From positions 3,720,001-3,784,000 of the forward strand of contig NZ_CP019420.1 in the NCBI RefSeq assembly GCF_001984215.1: 64,000 bases of DNA, given 5' to 3'. The position numbers and the translations under genes are program-made. This stretch comes from Mycobacterium sp. MS1601 (GTDB lineage Bacteria; Actinomycetota; Actinomycetes; Mycobacteriales; Mycobacteriaceae). Each line of letters starts with the position of its first letter. The stretch's first letter is position 1. This document shows positions 1-10,406 of this stretch, one piece after another. The notes beneath the pieces were generated by a model. That model searched no databases. It was not told where the DNA came from and saw only the letters and a list, made by a program, of their open reading frames with translations.

Positions 1-382
1 GGCCGGCGCCGGTGAACAGCACCGCGATGGCGGCGATGGCAAGCAGGAACGGAACATTGAACGGGTTGGCCCAGAATGCGTCGCCGGCCACGTTGGCCGC
101 CCAGGCGCACAGCATCGCGGCCGTCACGCCGCAGGCCGCCAGCGGTGTCAGGATGCCCAGTACCAGGGCGAGACCGCCGAGCAACTCCGTGGCTGTCACC
201 ATGATCGCGGCCACCATGGCGGGGCTCCAGCCGCCCTGGCTCATGTAGTCGGCGACGGTTCCGAAGTCGACGGCTTTGAGTGCGCCGGCCTGGATGACCG
301 CCGCGCCTGCGCCCACTCTGAGGACCAGGACGCCGAAATCGCTGGTCGCCGGGTTGGTGCGGATCTCGATGTCATCCTCCAT
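1..382 (-). CDS. DoxX-family membrane protein, C-terminus cut by window edge
   Basis: The gene reads leftward off the left edge, so only about the first 127 residues are seen. A short acidic leader (MEDDIEIRTNP) is followed by three or four hydrophobic helices rich in Gly and Ala with the GALKAVDFGTVADY and ATELLGGLALVLG stretches typical of DoxX/SURF4-like membrane proteins. The ATG at 382 is chosen because the next ATG upstream (389) runs into a stop after five codons. DoxX proteins are small four-helix membrane proteins; their role in mycobacteria is linked to redox and thiol balance in some cases, but nothing here fixes a substrate. It is divergent from the mmpL gene across 151 bases that hold an operator-like palindrome. 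Confidence 0.75.
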   Translation of the reverse strand, partial: MEDDIEIRTNPATSDFGVLVLRVGAGAAVIQAGALKAVDFGTVADYMSQGGWSPAMVAAIMVTATELLGGLALVLGILTPLAACGVTAAMLCAWAANVAGDAFWANPFNVPFLLAIAAIAVLFTGAG

Positions 383-481
383 GCGGCATAACACTATTGG
401 CGGCGCGGTTTCTTTGTCACGCTGAGTGAGGCGCACGGTAGACGCCCGAATCAGGTGAGCCTCAGCTATATTTTCGCCGTT

Positions 482-500
482 AACTTATCGCTGATAAGTT
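482..500. promoter_or_regulatory. Perfect 8-3-8 palindrome, likely TetR operator before mmpL13
   Basis: AACTTATC-GCT-GATAAGTT is a perfect inverted repeat with a 3-base spacer. It lies 33 bases before the GTG start of the MmpL gene and is AT-rich in GC-rich surroundings. The TetR gene directly after mmpL is the natural candidate ligand, so autoregulated control of the mmpL-tetR-methyltransferase operon is inferred. Confidence 0.65.
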
Positions 501-533
501 CGGTGCCAGTTGAGGTGCCGGGAAGGAACCCAC

Positions 534-2804
534 GTGCTGCACCGCATTGCCCTGATGGCGATCGCCGCTCCCAAGCGGATTCTCGCCGTCGCTGCCTTGC
601 TGATGATCGGGGCCGCGGTCTTCGGTGTCCCCGTCACCAAAAGCCTGTCGGCGGGCGGATTCCAGGACCCCACCTCGGAGTCGGCACGCGCGACGCAACT
701 GCTCACCGACAAGTTCGGCGTCGGTGACATGCAGCTGATCCTCACCATCGGCGGACCTGGTGGTGTGGACGATCCTGCTGCCCGCACCGTTGGCGAGGAG
801 ATCGTCAAGGTCATCGAGGACTCGCCGCACGCCGCCGACGTGGTGTCGGCGTGGACGTCGCCGTCCTCGGTGGCCAAGGACCTGGTGAACGAAGACAAGT
901 CCGCCGGACTGGTGGTCGCGGGTCTGTTCGGCGGCGAGAACGACGCCCAGAAGTACGCCGAGGCGTTGATGGACACCATCAACGCGGACGTCCTTCCCGA
1001 GCACCCCGACGTCGTCGTCACCGTCGGTGGGTCGGCCATCGTGTACTCACAGATCAACACCCAGACCGAGCACGACCTGCTGATGATGGAATCCATCGCG
1101 ATGCCGTTGAGCTTCCTGGTGCTGGTGTGGGTCTTCGGCGGCCTGTTGACCGCAGCACTGCCCATGGCCGTCGGTGCGCTCGCGATCGTCGGATCCATGG
1201 CCGTACTGCGCGGCATCACCTTCTTCACCGACGTCTCGATCTTCGCGCTCAACCTGTCGATCGCGATGGGCCTGGCGTTGGCCATCGACTACACCCTGCT
1301 GATCATCAGCCGATACCGCGACGAACTGGCCGACGGCGTCGAACCGCACCAGGCGCTGATCCGGACCATGGGCACAGCCGGCCGCACCGTGCTGTTCTCT
1401 GCGGTGACCGTCGCGTTGTCGATGGCGGCCATGGTGCTGTTCCCGATGTACTTCCTCAAGTCGTTCGCCTACGCCGGAATCGCGACGGTGGCGTTCGCCG
1501 CGTTCGCCGCGATCGTCGTCACCCCGGCGGCCATCGTGCTGATGGGCGAGCGGATCAACGCCCTGGACGTGCGGCGGCTGTTGCGCAGGGTGTTCCGTCG
1601 TCCCGAGCCAGTGGCCAAACCCATCACCGAGCAGTTCTGGTACCGCTCCACCAAGGCCGTGATGAAGCGGGCCTGGCTCGTCGGCGTGGGCGGGGTGGCG
1701 CTCCTGCTGCTGCTCGGCGTCCCGTTCCTCGGCGTCAAATGGGGCATGCCCGATGATCGGGTGCTGCCGGCGTCGGCCTCGGCCCATCAGGTGGGAGATC
1801 AGCTGCGCGACGACTTCGCCATCAATTCCGACACCGCGGTCACCATCGTGTTGCCCGACGTCGCGGGGCTCGCCCCGCCGGACCTGGAGGGCTACGCCGC
1901 CGAGCTGTCCAAGGTCGGCGACGTGACAGGCGTGACGGTGCCGACGGGCACGTTCGTGGCGGGGGAGAAGGTGGGTCCTCCCGCGGCGGCCACAGGTTTC
2001 GCCGACGGCAGCGCTTTCCTCACGGTGAGTAGTTCAGCGCCGCTGTTCTCCGATGCCTCGGGTGATCAACTGGACCGTCTGCACCAGGTGGCCACCCCCG
2101 ACAACCGGGTGGCGGAGTTCGCCGGGATCGCCCAGGCCAACTCCGACAGCGTCGACGCCATCATGGAGCGGCTGCCGGTGGTTCTCGGCGTCATCGCGGC
2201 GATCACGTTCGCACTGCTGTTCCTGCTCACCGGCAGTGTGGTGCTGCCGCTGAAAGCTCTTGTGCTGAACGTTCTTTCGTTGACGGCAGCGTTTGGTGCG
2301 CTGGTGTGGATCTTCCAGGAGGGGCACTTCAACGCCCTGGGCACCACATCGACGGGCACGCTGGTGGCCAACATGCCGGTGTTGCTGTTCTGCATCGCGT
2401 TCGGTTTGGCCATGGACTACGAGGTGTTCCTCATCTCGCGTATCCGCGAGTACTGGCTGGAAAGCGGCCAGACGCATGCTGATGTCGACGAGAGCGTGGC
2501 ACTGGGGCTGGCCCGTACCGCACGCGTGATCACCGCCGCCGCCCTGGTCATGTCGATCTCGTTCGCGGCGCTGATCGCCGCCGAGGTGTCGTTCATGCGG
2601 ATGTTCGGGTTGGGGCTCACGTTGGCGGTGCTGGTGGACGCCACCCTGGTGCGAATGATGTTGGTGCCGGCGTTCATGCATGTGCTGGGCAGGTGGAATT
2701 GGTGGGCGCCCAAACCGTTGGCGAAACTGCACGACAAGATCGGGATCAGTGAATCGGGTCCACCGGACAAGGCGGCGGTCACGCCGGAGCCGGACAATGG
2801 CTAG
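534..2804 (+). CDS. mmpL13: MmpL13-like RND transporter
   Basis: A 756-residue inner-membrane RND transporter of the MMPL family, which export lipids or siderophores using the proton gradient. It has the usual two halves, each a lone helix, a large periplasmic loop, then a five-helix bundle. The paired Asp-Tyr proton-relay motifs are visible at about residues 252 (IDYTLLIISRYRDE) and 628 (MDYEVFLISRIREYW). The GTG at 534 is preferred over the upstream TTG at 510 because GGAAGGA lies seven bases before it. Position before a Rv1147-like methyltransferase and sirtuin matches M. tuberculosis mmpL13a/b, which is annotated there as two ORFs; here the gene is one intact frame. The stop codon is directly followed by the ATG of tetR. 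The substrate is unknown. Confidence 0.85.
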   Translation: MLHRIALMAIAAPKRILAVAALLMIGAAVFGVPVTKSLSAGGFQDPTSESARATQLLTDKFGVGDMQLILTIGGPGGVDDPAARTVGEEIVKVIEDSPHAADVVSAWTSPSSVAKDLVNEDKSAGLVVAGLFGGENDAQKYAEALMDTINADVLPEHPDVVVTVGGSAIVYSQINTQTEHDLLMMESIAMPLSFLVLVWVFGGLLTAALPMAVGALAIVGSMAVLRGITFFTDVSIFALNLSIAMGLALAIDYTLLIISRYRDELADGVEPHQALIRTMGTAGRTVLFSAVTVALSMAAMVLFPMYFLKSFAYAGIATVAFAAFAAIVVTPAAIVLMGERINALDVRRLLRRVFRRPEPVAKPITEQFWYRSTKAVMKRAWLVGVGGVALLLLLGVPFLGVKWGMPDDRVLPASASAHQVGDQLRDDFAINSDTAVTIVLPDVAGLAPPDLEGYAAELSKVGDVTGVTVPTGTFVAGEKVGPPAAATGFADGSAFLTVSSSAPLFSDASGDQLDRLHQVATPDNRVAEFAGIAQANSDSVDAIMERLPVVLGVIAAITFALLFLLTGSVVLPLKALVLNVLSLTAAFGALVWIFQEGHFNALGTTSTGTLVANMPVLLFCIAFGLAMDYEVFLISRIREYWLESGQTHADVDESVALGLARTARVITAAALVMSISFAALIAAEVSFMRMFGLGLTLAVLVDATLVRMMLVPAFMHVLGRWNWWAPKPLAKLHDKIGISESGPPDKAAVTPEPDNG

Positions 2805-3485
2805 ATGAGTGTCGGTCCGCTGAGCAGACGGCGCCGCGCCCCGCGCGGGTCCGGAGAATTGCTGCGCGACGAGATCCTCGACGCCGCCACCGAACTGCTG
2901 TTGACGGCGGGCCACGCACGCGACGTGTCCATGCGCGAGGTCGCCAGGCGCGCCGGCGTGACGTCACCGTCGATCTATCTGCACTTCGCCGACAAGGACA
3001 CGCTGCTGGACGCGGTGTGTGCCCGTTACTTCGAGAAGTTCGACCAGGAGATGCAGCGCGCTGCCGCCGAGCAGACCAGCACGCTGGAGATCCTGCGCGC
3101 TCAAGGCCTGGCCTATGTCCGGCTGGCGACCCAGACCCCGGAGCTGTACCGCATCGCCACCATGGGTGAGGGCCGACCGGGCAGCTCGGTCGACGAAACC
3201 CTGGTCATTGCGGCCTTCGGGCACATCCGCGACTCGGTGCAGCAGCTGATGGACGAGGGCATCTACGCCCAGGAAGATCCCACGGTGGCGGCACTGGAGC
3301 TGTGGACGGCCGCCCACGGCGTGGTCGCGCTGCTGATCGCGAAGCCGTATCTACCCTTCGGTGATGTCGACGCGTTCGCTGACCGGGTGTTCGGTGCCGT
3401 CTGTGCGGGACGAATCGTCGCGGGCATCGTCGGCCCCGATTCGACGCCCACACAGACGGTGAACTGGTTGTTCGGGCGCTCATGA
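2805..3485 (+). CDS. TetR-family transcriptional regulator
   Basis: A 226-residue repressor-type protein with an N-terminal helix-turn-helix at about residues 30-70 (VSMREVARRAGVTSPSIYLH then FADKDTLLDAV) and a C-terminal all-helical ligand domain of the TetR_C type. It starts immediately after the mmpL stop (TAG ATG) and ends in an ATGA overlap with the methyltransferase, so all three are probably one transcript. It likely binds the perfect palindrome at 482-500. The ligand is unknown; a substrate of the linked transporter is the usual expectation. Confidence 0.85.
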   Translation: MSVGPLSRRRRAPRGSGELLRDEILDAATELLLTAGHARDVSMREVARRAGVTSPSIYLHFADKDTLLDAVCARYFEKFDQEMQRAAAEQTSTLEILRAQGLAYVRLATQTPELYRIATMGEGRPGSSVDETLVIAAFGHIRDSVQQLMDEGIYAQEDPTVAALELWTAAHGVVALLIAKPYLPFGDVDAFADRVFGAVCAGRIVAGIVGPDSTPTQTVNWLFGRS

Positions 3486-4093
3486 ATCATCCCTTCTTCG
3501 CGTGGCTGTGGACCATGCTGTCGGCGCACGAGCCCAAAGAGACCACCGCGCTGCGGCGCGAGAACCTCGCCGGGTTGAGCGGCCGGGTACTCGAGGTGGG
3601 CGCGGGCACCGGCACCAACTTCGCGCTGTACCCGCCGACCGTCGCAGAAGTGGTGGCCATCGAGCCCGAGCCACGACTGGCGGCGGTGGCCAGGACCGCT
3701 CCGGCATCGGTGCCGGTACAGGTGCGTGAGCTGACCATCGAGGGGTGGGCGGATCCCGAACCGTTCGACGCGGTGGTGTGCTCTCTGGTGCTGTGCTCCG
3801 TCGATTCGCCCGAAGACGTTCTACAGCAGTTGTTTTCGTTGCTCCGCCCAGGCGGGGAGCTGCGCTACTTCGAGCATGTCGCCGTCGACGGTGCCCGGGG
3901 CGTTCTGCAGCGTGTCGCCGACGCGACGGTGTGGCCGCGGCTGCTCGGCAACTGCCACACCCACCGGCACACCGAGGCGGTCATCCGCGGCGTGGGTTTC
4001 GCCGTACAGAGCTCCCGGCGCGAATCCGCTCTGCCGGCCTGGGTGCCCTTGCCGGTGTCAGATTTCGCCCTGGGACGAGCGCGCCGCCCGTAA
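3482..4093 (+). CDS. Class I SAM-dependent methyltransferase (Rv1147-like)
   Basis: A 203-residue methyltransferase of the Methyltransf_11 type. The SAM-binding glycine motif [11 protein letters not shown] is at about residues 36-46, an acidic residue follows at the end of strand 2 ([10 protein letters not shown]), and motif [12 protein letters not shown] precedes [14 protein letters not shown]. The small size and ending resemble phospholipid or quinone methyltransferases, but the acceptor cannot be told. ATGA overlap with tetR puts it in the mmpL13 operon; the same neighbourhood exists in M. tuberculosis (Rv1147). Its 3' end overlaps the convergent sirtuin gene by 36 bases. Confidence 0.8.
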   Translation: MNHPFFAWLWTMLSAHEPKETTALRRENLAGLSGRVLEVGAGTGTNFALYPPTVAEVVAIEPEPRLAAVARTAPASVPVQVRELTIEGWADPEPFDAVVCSLVLCSVDSPEDVLQQLFSLLRPGGELRYFEHVAVDGARGVLQRVADATVWPRLLGNCHTHRHTEAVIRGVGFAVQSSRRESALPAWVPLPVSDFALGRARRP

Positions 4094-4807
4094 CAGCCCG
4101 GGTAGGCGGTGCAACAGCGTGGGCAGCGCAGTGCTCGCGCTTTCCCGGATGGTGACCGTGGCACTGCTCGACAGCGGCGTCTCCTCGGGGTTGACCTCCA
4201 CCACCACTGCGCCGCGGGCCAGAGCGTACTCGGGCAACCCGGCCGCGGGATAGACCACCGCGGAAGTGCCGACCACCACCACGATGTCGGCGCCGGCGGC
4301 AGCCTCGACGGCGGCGTTCCAGGGTCCGTCGGGCAGGCCCTCGCCGAACCAGACGATGTTCGGGCGGATACGCCCACCGCAGCCGCACGTGGGCGGCGTC
4401 AGCTCCAACACCGGTTCCGGCACGTCCTGCAGGGGGCCGGTGTAACTGGCATTGCAGCTGTCGCAACGGAATTCGAACAGATTGCCATGCAGGTGGTGCA
4501 CCGGCAGGCTGCCGGCCCGCTCATGCAGATTGTCGACGTTCTGGGTCACCACGGTGACGTTCTCCACCCCGGCGAGGTGCTGCCACTGCGCCACCGCCCG
4601 GTGACCGTCGTTCGGTTCGACCTGTTTGACCAGGTGGTGGCGCCACAGGTACCACGCCCAGACCCGCTCGGGATGCTCCTCCCAGCCCTGGGTGGAGGAC
4701 AGTTCGTACGGGTCGAACTTGGCCCACAGGCCGTTCTTGTCATCGCGGAACGTCGGGACCCCGCTCTCGGCGGAGATGCCCGCGCCGCTGAGCACTGTAA
4801 TGCGCAC
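4058..4807 (-). CDS. cobB: NAD-dependent protein deacylase, sirtuin (Rv1151c-like)
   Basis: A 249-residue sirtuin that removes acyl groups from lysines, using NAD and releasing nicotinamide and O-acyl-ADP-ribose. The NAD motif [14 protein letters not shown] is at residues 8-21, the catalytic-site motif TQNVDNLH and the catalytic His in HLHGN follow, and a Cys4 zinc ribbon is seen as CDSC and CGCGG. A Tyr and Arg pair typical of class III desuccinylases appears plausible near WAWYLWRHH. The length is normal for bacterial CobB. Divergent from the GntR gene, an arrangement shared with Rv1151c-Rv1152. Confidence 0.9.
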   Translation of the reverse strand: MRITVLSGAGISAESGVPTFRDDKNGLWAKFDPYELSSTQGWEEHPERVWAWYLWRHHLVKQVEPNDGHRAVAQWQHLAGVENVTVVTQNVDNLHERAGSLPVHHLHGNLFEFRCDSCNASYTGPLQDVPEPVLELTPPTCGCGGRIRPNIVWFGEGLPDGPWNAAVEAAAGADIVVVVGTSAVVYPAAGLPEYALARGAVVVEVNPEETPLSSSATVTIRESASTALPTLLHRLPGLLRAARSSQGEI

Positions 4808-4844
4808 CCAACCAAAATAGCTGGCCTGTTGGATACTGGTTTTT

Positions 4845-5207
4845 GTGGAGTTGGGGGAATGGCTGCGCGTTGATCAACGGGCGGCAAAACCGTTGTTCGA
4901 CCAATTGCGAACACAGATGATCGAAGGGATCCGAGACGGCCGACTGCCGCCCGGTACCAGGCTGCCCACGGTGCGCGAACTCGCCGGGCAACTCGGGCTG
5001 GCGGTCAACACGGTCGCCCGGGCCTACCGGGAGCTGGAGACCGCGGGCATTGTCGAAACACGAGGCCGCTTCGGCAGTTTCGTGGCTCGGGCAGATCCGG
5101 CCGATGCGGCCATGGCGGCGGCTGCACACACCTACGTGCAGACGGCCCGCACGCTGGGCCTCGACAAGTCGGCGGCCTTGAGGTACCTGGACCTCGCGTT
5201 CGAGTAG
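4845..5207 (+). CDS. GntR-family regulator, YtrA type (Rv1152-like)
   Basis: A short 120-residue GntR protein. It has the winged helix (residues about 12-80; helix-turn-helix [20 protein letters not shown]) followed only by a short helical tail, which is the YtrA subfamily layout; these normally regulate ABC transporters or envelope genes as dimers. It is divergent from cobB with 37 bases between the starts, so it may control that promoter as well as its own. M. tuberculosis Rv1152 occupies the same position. Confidence 0.85.
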   Translation: MELGEWLRVDQRAAKPLFDQLRTQMIEGIRDGRLPPGTRLPTVRELAGQLGLAVNTVARAYRELETAGIVETRGRFGSFVARADPADAAMAAAAHTYVQTARTLGLDKSAALRYLDLAFE

Positions 5208-5222
5208 ACCGGCAGCCCGGAA

Positions 5223-6059
5223 CTAGCCGAATTCCAGCAGCGTGAACGACGGACGGATCCGGTCGAAGGCGCGATTGTTGAAGATCGTTGTGATCACAGC
5301 GTTCATCACCAGACCGCGCCCCTTCGGCGTCGGCATGTCGTGCACCGCGGTGATCCCAGGGATGGAACTCTGCAATTCGGCCAACTGCCCGACAGTTCTG
5401 GCGAAGGGCATCGCCGGCATGGCATAACGCCGCGAGGGCCGCAGCCGTCCCTTGCTTGCCAGACCGGCGAACCACGGTGGCGCCAGGTCGAACGCCATCC
5501 GGCCGCCGGGAAACCGTCGGGCACATTCGGTGATCAACCCCAGTGCCTCGTCGGGCTGCAGGTACATCAGCAGGCCCTCGGCGGTGATGAACACACCCTC
5601 GCTGGGGTCCACGGCGTCCATCCAGCTGAAGTCCAGTGCGGACTGCGCCAAGGTGGTGATTCGCGGCGACGTCGGCAGGAGGCGTTCGCGGATCTCCACG
5701 ACGGGCGGAAAATCGACTGTCAGCCAACGGAATCGAGCGTCGGGCAGGGCAGCGTCCAGACGCCAGAAGCTGGTCTGCAGACCCTCGGCCAGTGCCACCA
5801 CGGTGGCACCGGGATGGCTGTTCAGGTAGTCCAGGGTGGCTTGGTCGAATGCTTTGGCCCGGATGGCCATGTCCTGGCGGTTGGTCTGTCCGAACTTGGC
5901 GAAGTCGAAGTCGATGGCGTCCACCAGCCGCACCGCGACGGGATCGTCGATCAGCGCGTCGGGTCGGCGCGCTTCGCCCGCGCGGACGGCCAGCGTGAGC
6001 AGGGCGGTCTCGGAGACGCCGGTCAGTTCGGCCTTGTGCCTGGTGGTCTCGTCCATCAC
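5223..6059 (-). CDS. LCM-type SAM-dependent methyltransferase (Rv1153c-like)
   Basis: A 278-residue protein of the leucine carboxyl methyltransferase/TcmP-like group common in mycobacteria. Landmarks are an N-terminal helical lid, VVALAEGLQTSFWRLD (SAM motif I region), VDFPPVVEIRERLLP and ITAEGLLMYLQPDEAL. M. tuberculosis Rv1153c sits at the same place and is called an O-methyltransferase. The acceptor is unknown. A second ATG three bases in is equally possible as start. It is a paralogue of the next gene upstream in the same direction, separated by 127 bases. Confidence 0.85.
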   Translation of the reverse strand: MMDETTRHKAELTGVSETALLTLAVRAGEARRPDALIDDPVAVRLVDAIDFDFAKFGQTNRQDMAIRAKAFDQATLDYLNSHPGATVVALAEGLQTSFWRLDAALPDARFRWLTVDFPPVVEIRERLLPTSPRITTLAQSALDFSWMDAVDPSEGVFITAEGLLMYLQPDEALGLITECARRFPGGRMAFDLAPPWFAGLASKGRLRPSRRYAMPAMPFARTVGQLAELQSSIPGITAVHDMPTPKGRGLVMNAVITTIFNNRAFDRIRPSFTLLEFG

Positions 6060-6186
6060 CGTCGAGCCTACCCACGTGCCCGGAATGCACAGCCGGTCAC
6101 TGTGTGGCGGAAAATCCGGTCGGATCCCGCCCGCAGTGACTGGCGGTCAGTTCTGGCGGGGGCGACGGGCCACCTCGGCGACCGGC

Positions 6187-7522
<1,336 letters not shown>

Positions 7523-7541
7523 CCGGTGTTGGGCTGGTTGT

Positions 7542-7583
7542 AGCCCTTCCCCGGCTCGTGCTTCGCCGCCTCGGCGACCGGTC
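7542..7583. repeat. Dispersed intergenic repeat, copy 1
   Basis: The segment CCCTTCCCCGGCTCGTGC followed by CGCCGCCTCGGCGACCGG matches the intergenic segment at 26681-26723; the last 18 bases are identical in both. A related, reverse-oriented core (AAGGAGCCGGGG) occurs in the tandem 59-base repeat at 22141-22258. Each copy sits between genes. It fills most of the leader of the DUF5302 gene here. Confidence 0.6.
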
Positions 7584-7596
7584 TAGGCTGACGGTC

Positions 7597-7767
7597 ATGG
7601 CCGACGAGACTCCCGAAGACGACAACAAGCGCAAATTCCGGGAGGCGCTCGAGCGCAAGAAGGCGAAGACGGCCTCGCGCACCGAGCACCGCGACGGCGG
7701 CGCTAAGCAGTCCAAGCAGCACGGTCCGGTCGAGAACCGCCGTGAGTTCCGTCGTAAGAGCGGCTGA
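7597..7767 (+). CDS. DUF5302-type small charged protein
   Basis: A 56-residue Lys/Arg/Glu-rich protein starting MADETPEDDNKRKFREAL and ending REFRRKSG. The KRKFREALERKKAK core with a conserved HGP segment matches the actinobacterial DUF5302 family; function is not known. No cysteines or membrane segments; probably a helical nucleic-acid- or ribosome-associated peptide, which is only a guess from charge. Its last 65 bases overlap the convergent acyltransferase gene. Confidence 0.75.
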   Translation: MADETPEDDNKRKFREALERKKAKTASRTEHRDGGAKQSKQHGPVENRREFRRKSG

Positions 7768-9016
7768 GAACCCGCGCTGAGGCCAAGGCGGTCAGCATCA
7801 CCGCCACGCAGTACAGGCCGTCGCCCTTCAGGCCCCACTTCACCGACACCAGCAGCGCCGCACCTGCCAAACACAGCAGCAGGCCCGTTGACGCACTGTT
7901 GCGCGTCGACACCGGCGCGTCCCAGAACGGCAGCGGATTGTTCTCCAGCGGCCGTAGCGCCAAGAACGCACCTGCCACCAGGGCGGCCATGACGATCAGG
8001 GCAATGACACTGAGCAGCAACAGATTCGGCTGACCCGGGTAGCGGTAGAGGCCGGACAGGTTGAAGCCGAGGTGCATCAGCAGCAGTGCGGGCATGTGCC
8101 ACAGGTACAGCGTCATGGCACCGGAATTCCCTATGGCGACGCACCACCAGACGCGTGGTCGTTGCGCCCACCGGTTGATGGCCGGTGCGGCGGCAATCGC
8201 GAACGCGCACAACATCGTTGCGTGGCCGGCCATCAACAGCGACGGCGGTGCCATGTTGGTCAGGCGCTGGCCCTCGATGCCCACCAGGCTCAATTCGTAG
8301 GGCCCGAGAACCAGCGCTATGTTGACGGCCAGCACCGCCATGCCGAGTTTCGCCGCGCCCCGGCCGTCGACCAGCCCGCGACGGTAGGCCACCCCGAACA
8401 TCCCGGGGATCAGCCAGGCCGTCATGTTCAGATAGCCCAGCACTGCCAGACCCGGCATGTGTAGCCGCACCGCGTCGACCGTCATCACCAGCAGGTAGAC
8501 CAGCGTGACCGCGGCGGCCAGCCGCCAGGTGCTGGTGATCCGGTACAGCATGGGCATGGCTGCCAGCATCAGCACGTAGGCCCCGAGGAACCAGAGCAGT
8601 TGGATCGAGATCCCGGCAATCGGTTCGTAGACGTGTACCGGCAGCAGATGCACCAGCACCGCCAACGTCACCGCCCAGAACGCCAGGTAGGCGAACACGG
8701 GTCGGAACAGCCGCTGGCAGCGCCGCATCAGCCAGGCGCCCCACGGGGTGCCCGGTTGCCAGGAGTTCACGGTGGCCGCGGCGCCGGCGAAGAAGAACAG
8801 CGGCATGATCTGGAAAATCCAGGTCAGCGCCTGCAAACTCGTCGACGTCGTGAGCAGGTTGCCCCACAGGAACACGTCGTCGCGGATCATGCTGGTGGCC
8901 ATCACCGTGTGGCCCACCACCACGGTGACAAGTGCGCCGATGCGCAGGACGTCGATGGCACGGTCGCGATCCGATGGTGTCTGCGCGGCGACCTCGACAG
9001 GCGTCGGGAATGTCAT
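7703..9016 (-). CDS. Acyltransferase 3 family membrane protein
   Basis: A 437-residue integral membrane acyltransferase of the OafA/acyltransferase-3 superfamily, which O-acylate sugars or lipids at the membrane. About ten hydrophobic helices are visible. The family's N-terminal motif appears as DRDRAIDVLRIGALVTVVVGH, containing R and H residues at the usual catalytic place, and PLFFFAGAA and GNSGAMTLYLWHMP are typical later motifs. Its 3' end runs over the DUF5302 gene on the opposite strand. The MFS gene upstream ends in a strong terminator, so this gene needs its own promoter in the 9017-9055 interval. Confidence 0.8.
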   Translation of the reverse strand: MTFPTPVEVAAQTPSDRDRAIDVLRIGALVTVVVGHTVMATSMIRDDVFLWGNLLTTSTSLQALTWIFQIMPLFFFAGAAATVNSWQPGTPWGAWLMRRCQRLFRPVFAYLAFWAVTLAVLVHLLPVHVYEPIAGISIQLLWFLGAYVLMLAAMPMLYRITSTWRLAAAVTLVYLLVMTVDAVRLHMPGLAVLGYLNMTAWLIPGMFGVAYRRGLVDGRGAAKLGMAVLAVNIALVLGPYELSLVGIEGQRLTNMAPPSLLMAGHATMLCAFAIAAAPAINRWAQRPRVWWCVAIGNSGAMTLYLWHMPALLLMHLGFNLSGLYRYPGQPNLLLLSVIALIVMAALVAGAFLALRPLENNPLPFWDAPVSTRNSASTGLLLCLAGAALLVSVKWGLKGDGLYCVAVMLTALASARVLSRSYDGTHGGSRPDRAAWTA

Positions 9017-9055
9017 GTCACAAACCTAGAGGCGCCGGCCTAGGTAAAAACCCGT

Positions 9056-9104
9056 GATTTCGGCGTGATTCCAACCGCTGACCGGCTGGAATCACGCCGA
9101 AATC
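9056..9104 (-). terminator. Rho-independent terminator after MFS gene
   Basis: A perfect 18-base inverted repeat, GATTTCGGCGTGATTCCA (9056-9073) and its complement (9087-9104), with a 13-base loop begins one base after the MFS stop. In the minus direction the stem is followed by ACGGGTTTTTA, a short U tract. It separates the MFS gene from the acyltransferase gene. Confidence 0.8.
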
Positions 9105-9105
9105 G

Positions 9106-10302
9106 CTACTGAGCCCGACGTTCCAGGCGCAGGATCGCGGCCAGACAGATGACGGCCAGTACACCGACGATGACGGCGAACACCTCGCCCGCGGTCTGCA
9201 GACCCCACTTCTGGGCGGCGGCGCCCATCCCGATCACCGGGACCGACAGCGCGACGTAGGCCACCAGGAAGTACGACGAGCTGACCTCGGCGCGGCGATC
9301 GGCGGGCGTGCGCTCGGAGATGGCCGCCAGCCCTCGCCCGAAGCTCAGCCCCTGGCCCGCACCGCCCATCACCGCGGCGGCCATCAAGCCGGCCAGCGAC
9401 GTGTAGTGCAACGCGATGTTCAGCATCACCATGGCCACCACCAGCATGGCGCTGCCGACGGCCACCGCCCGCGCGGGCGGCACCCTCACCGCGAACGGTT
9501 GAGTGGCTGCCGCGGTCAGCACCATCAGCCCGGCCACCGCGCCACCGACGGCGTGGTTGCTGATGCCCATCAATTCGGCCACGAAAGTCGGTGAGACGGA
9601 AGCGAACATCGCGTTCACCGCAAAGCCTGCGAACGCGGCCGTCGCCGCCACCACGAACACCGCGCGCGTCTGCGGCGGCACCGACAGTCGCTGAATACCG
9701 AGTTGGCCGGAGCGCTCGGACGTCTCTGGCGCCAGCCACACCGCAGCAGCTGCGACGGCCACCAGCGCCAGGTGAATGGCGAAGCTCAGGTGCAGCGGGG
9801 CCGGTGCGTACTGGACCAACAGCCCCGCGACCAACGGACCCAGCCCCAGACCGCCGAGGTTGGCCACGGTGGCTACCGCCGCGGCCCGCGACTTCCAGTG
9901 CTGCGGGGCGGCTTCGATGATGGCGGCGGTGGCGGTCCCGGTGAAGATGCCCGCCGACAATCCGGAGAGCACCCGGCCGACCAGTAGCACCGGCACCGAG
10001 TCGGCCACCAGGAACACCACCGAACTGGCGGCCGCGAACCCGATACCCACCAACAGCACCGGTCGTCGCCCGATCACGTCCGACCAGCGTCCGAACAGCA
10101 GCAGCGCGGCAAGCACCGCGCCGGCGTATGTCGCGAAGATGACCGTCGTGGTCAGCACCGAAAACTGCATCCGGTCGCTGTACAGCTCGTACATCGGGGT
10201 GGGCAGCGTGGCACCCAGCATCACCGCTGTCAGCGCGTAGGTCAGCAGGGCAAAACCAAAGCGTCGGCGGATGACGGTCTTCTCTTCCTGAAGGGTGGCC
10301 AC
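9106..10302 (-). CDS. MFS transporter, probable drug exporter
   Basis: A roughly 398-residue, 12-helix major facilitator. The MFS motif A-like loop FGRWSDVIGRRPVLLVG is at about residues 70-86 and a motif C-like glycine-rich helix, ATVANLGGLGLGPLVAGLL, in the fifth helix, which is typical of drug:H+ antiporters. No ATG begins the frame; the GTG at 10302 is preferred, with a TTG at 10314 possible. Transcription ends at the hairpin at 9056-9104. It is not part of the M. tuberculosis gene order here, so it belongs to the accessory block. Confidence 0.8.
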   Translation of the reverse strand: MATLQEEKTVIRRRFGFALLTYALTAVMLGATLPTPMYELYSDRMQFSVLTTTVIFATYAGAVLAALLLFGRWSDVIGRRPVLLVGIGFAAASSVVFLVADSVPVLLVGRVLSGLSAGIFTGTATAAIIEAAPQHWKSRAAAVATVANLGGLGLGPLVAGLLVQYAPAPLHLSFAIHLALVAVAAAAVWLAPETSERSGQLGIQRLSVPPQTRAVFVVAATAAFAGFAVNAMFASVSPTFVAELMGISNHAVGGAVAGLMVLTAAATQPFAVRVPPARAVAVGSAMLVVAMVMLNIALHYTSLAGLMAAAVMGGAGQGLSFGRGLAAISERTPADRRAEVSSSYFLVAYVALSVPVIGMGAAAQKWGLQTAGEVFAVIVGVLAVICLAAILRLERRAQ

Positions 10303-10363
10303 GGTGCGGTGCAACGCGCCAGCGCGGGTCGTGCTTCCCGGGCACAGTACCTACACAGCAAAA

Positions 10364-10393
10364 CGGCGGCGGACCGGGGAGGGTCCGCCGCCG
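10364..10393 (-). terminator. Terminator after symporter operon
   Basis: CGGCGGCGGACC (10364-10375) and its exact complement (10382-10393) form a 12-base GC stem with a 6-base loop. In the minus direction it is followed by TTTTGCTG. It sits 13 bases after the stop of the SSS symporter gene. Confidence 0.8.
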
Positions 10394-10406
10394 TAATGTC
10401 AGTGGC

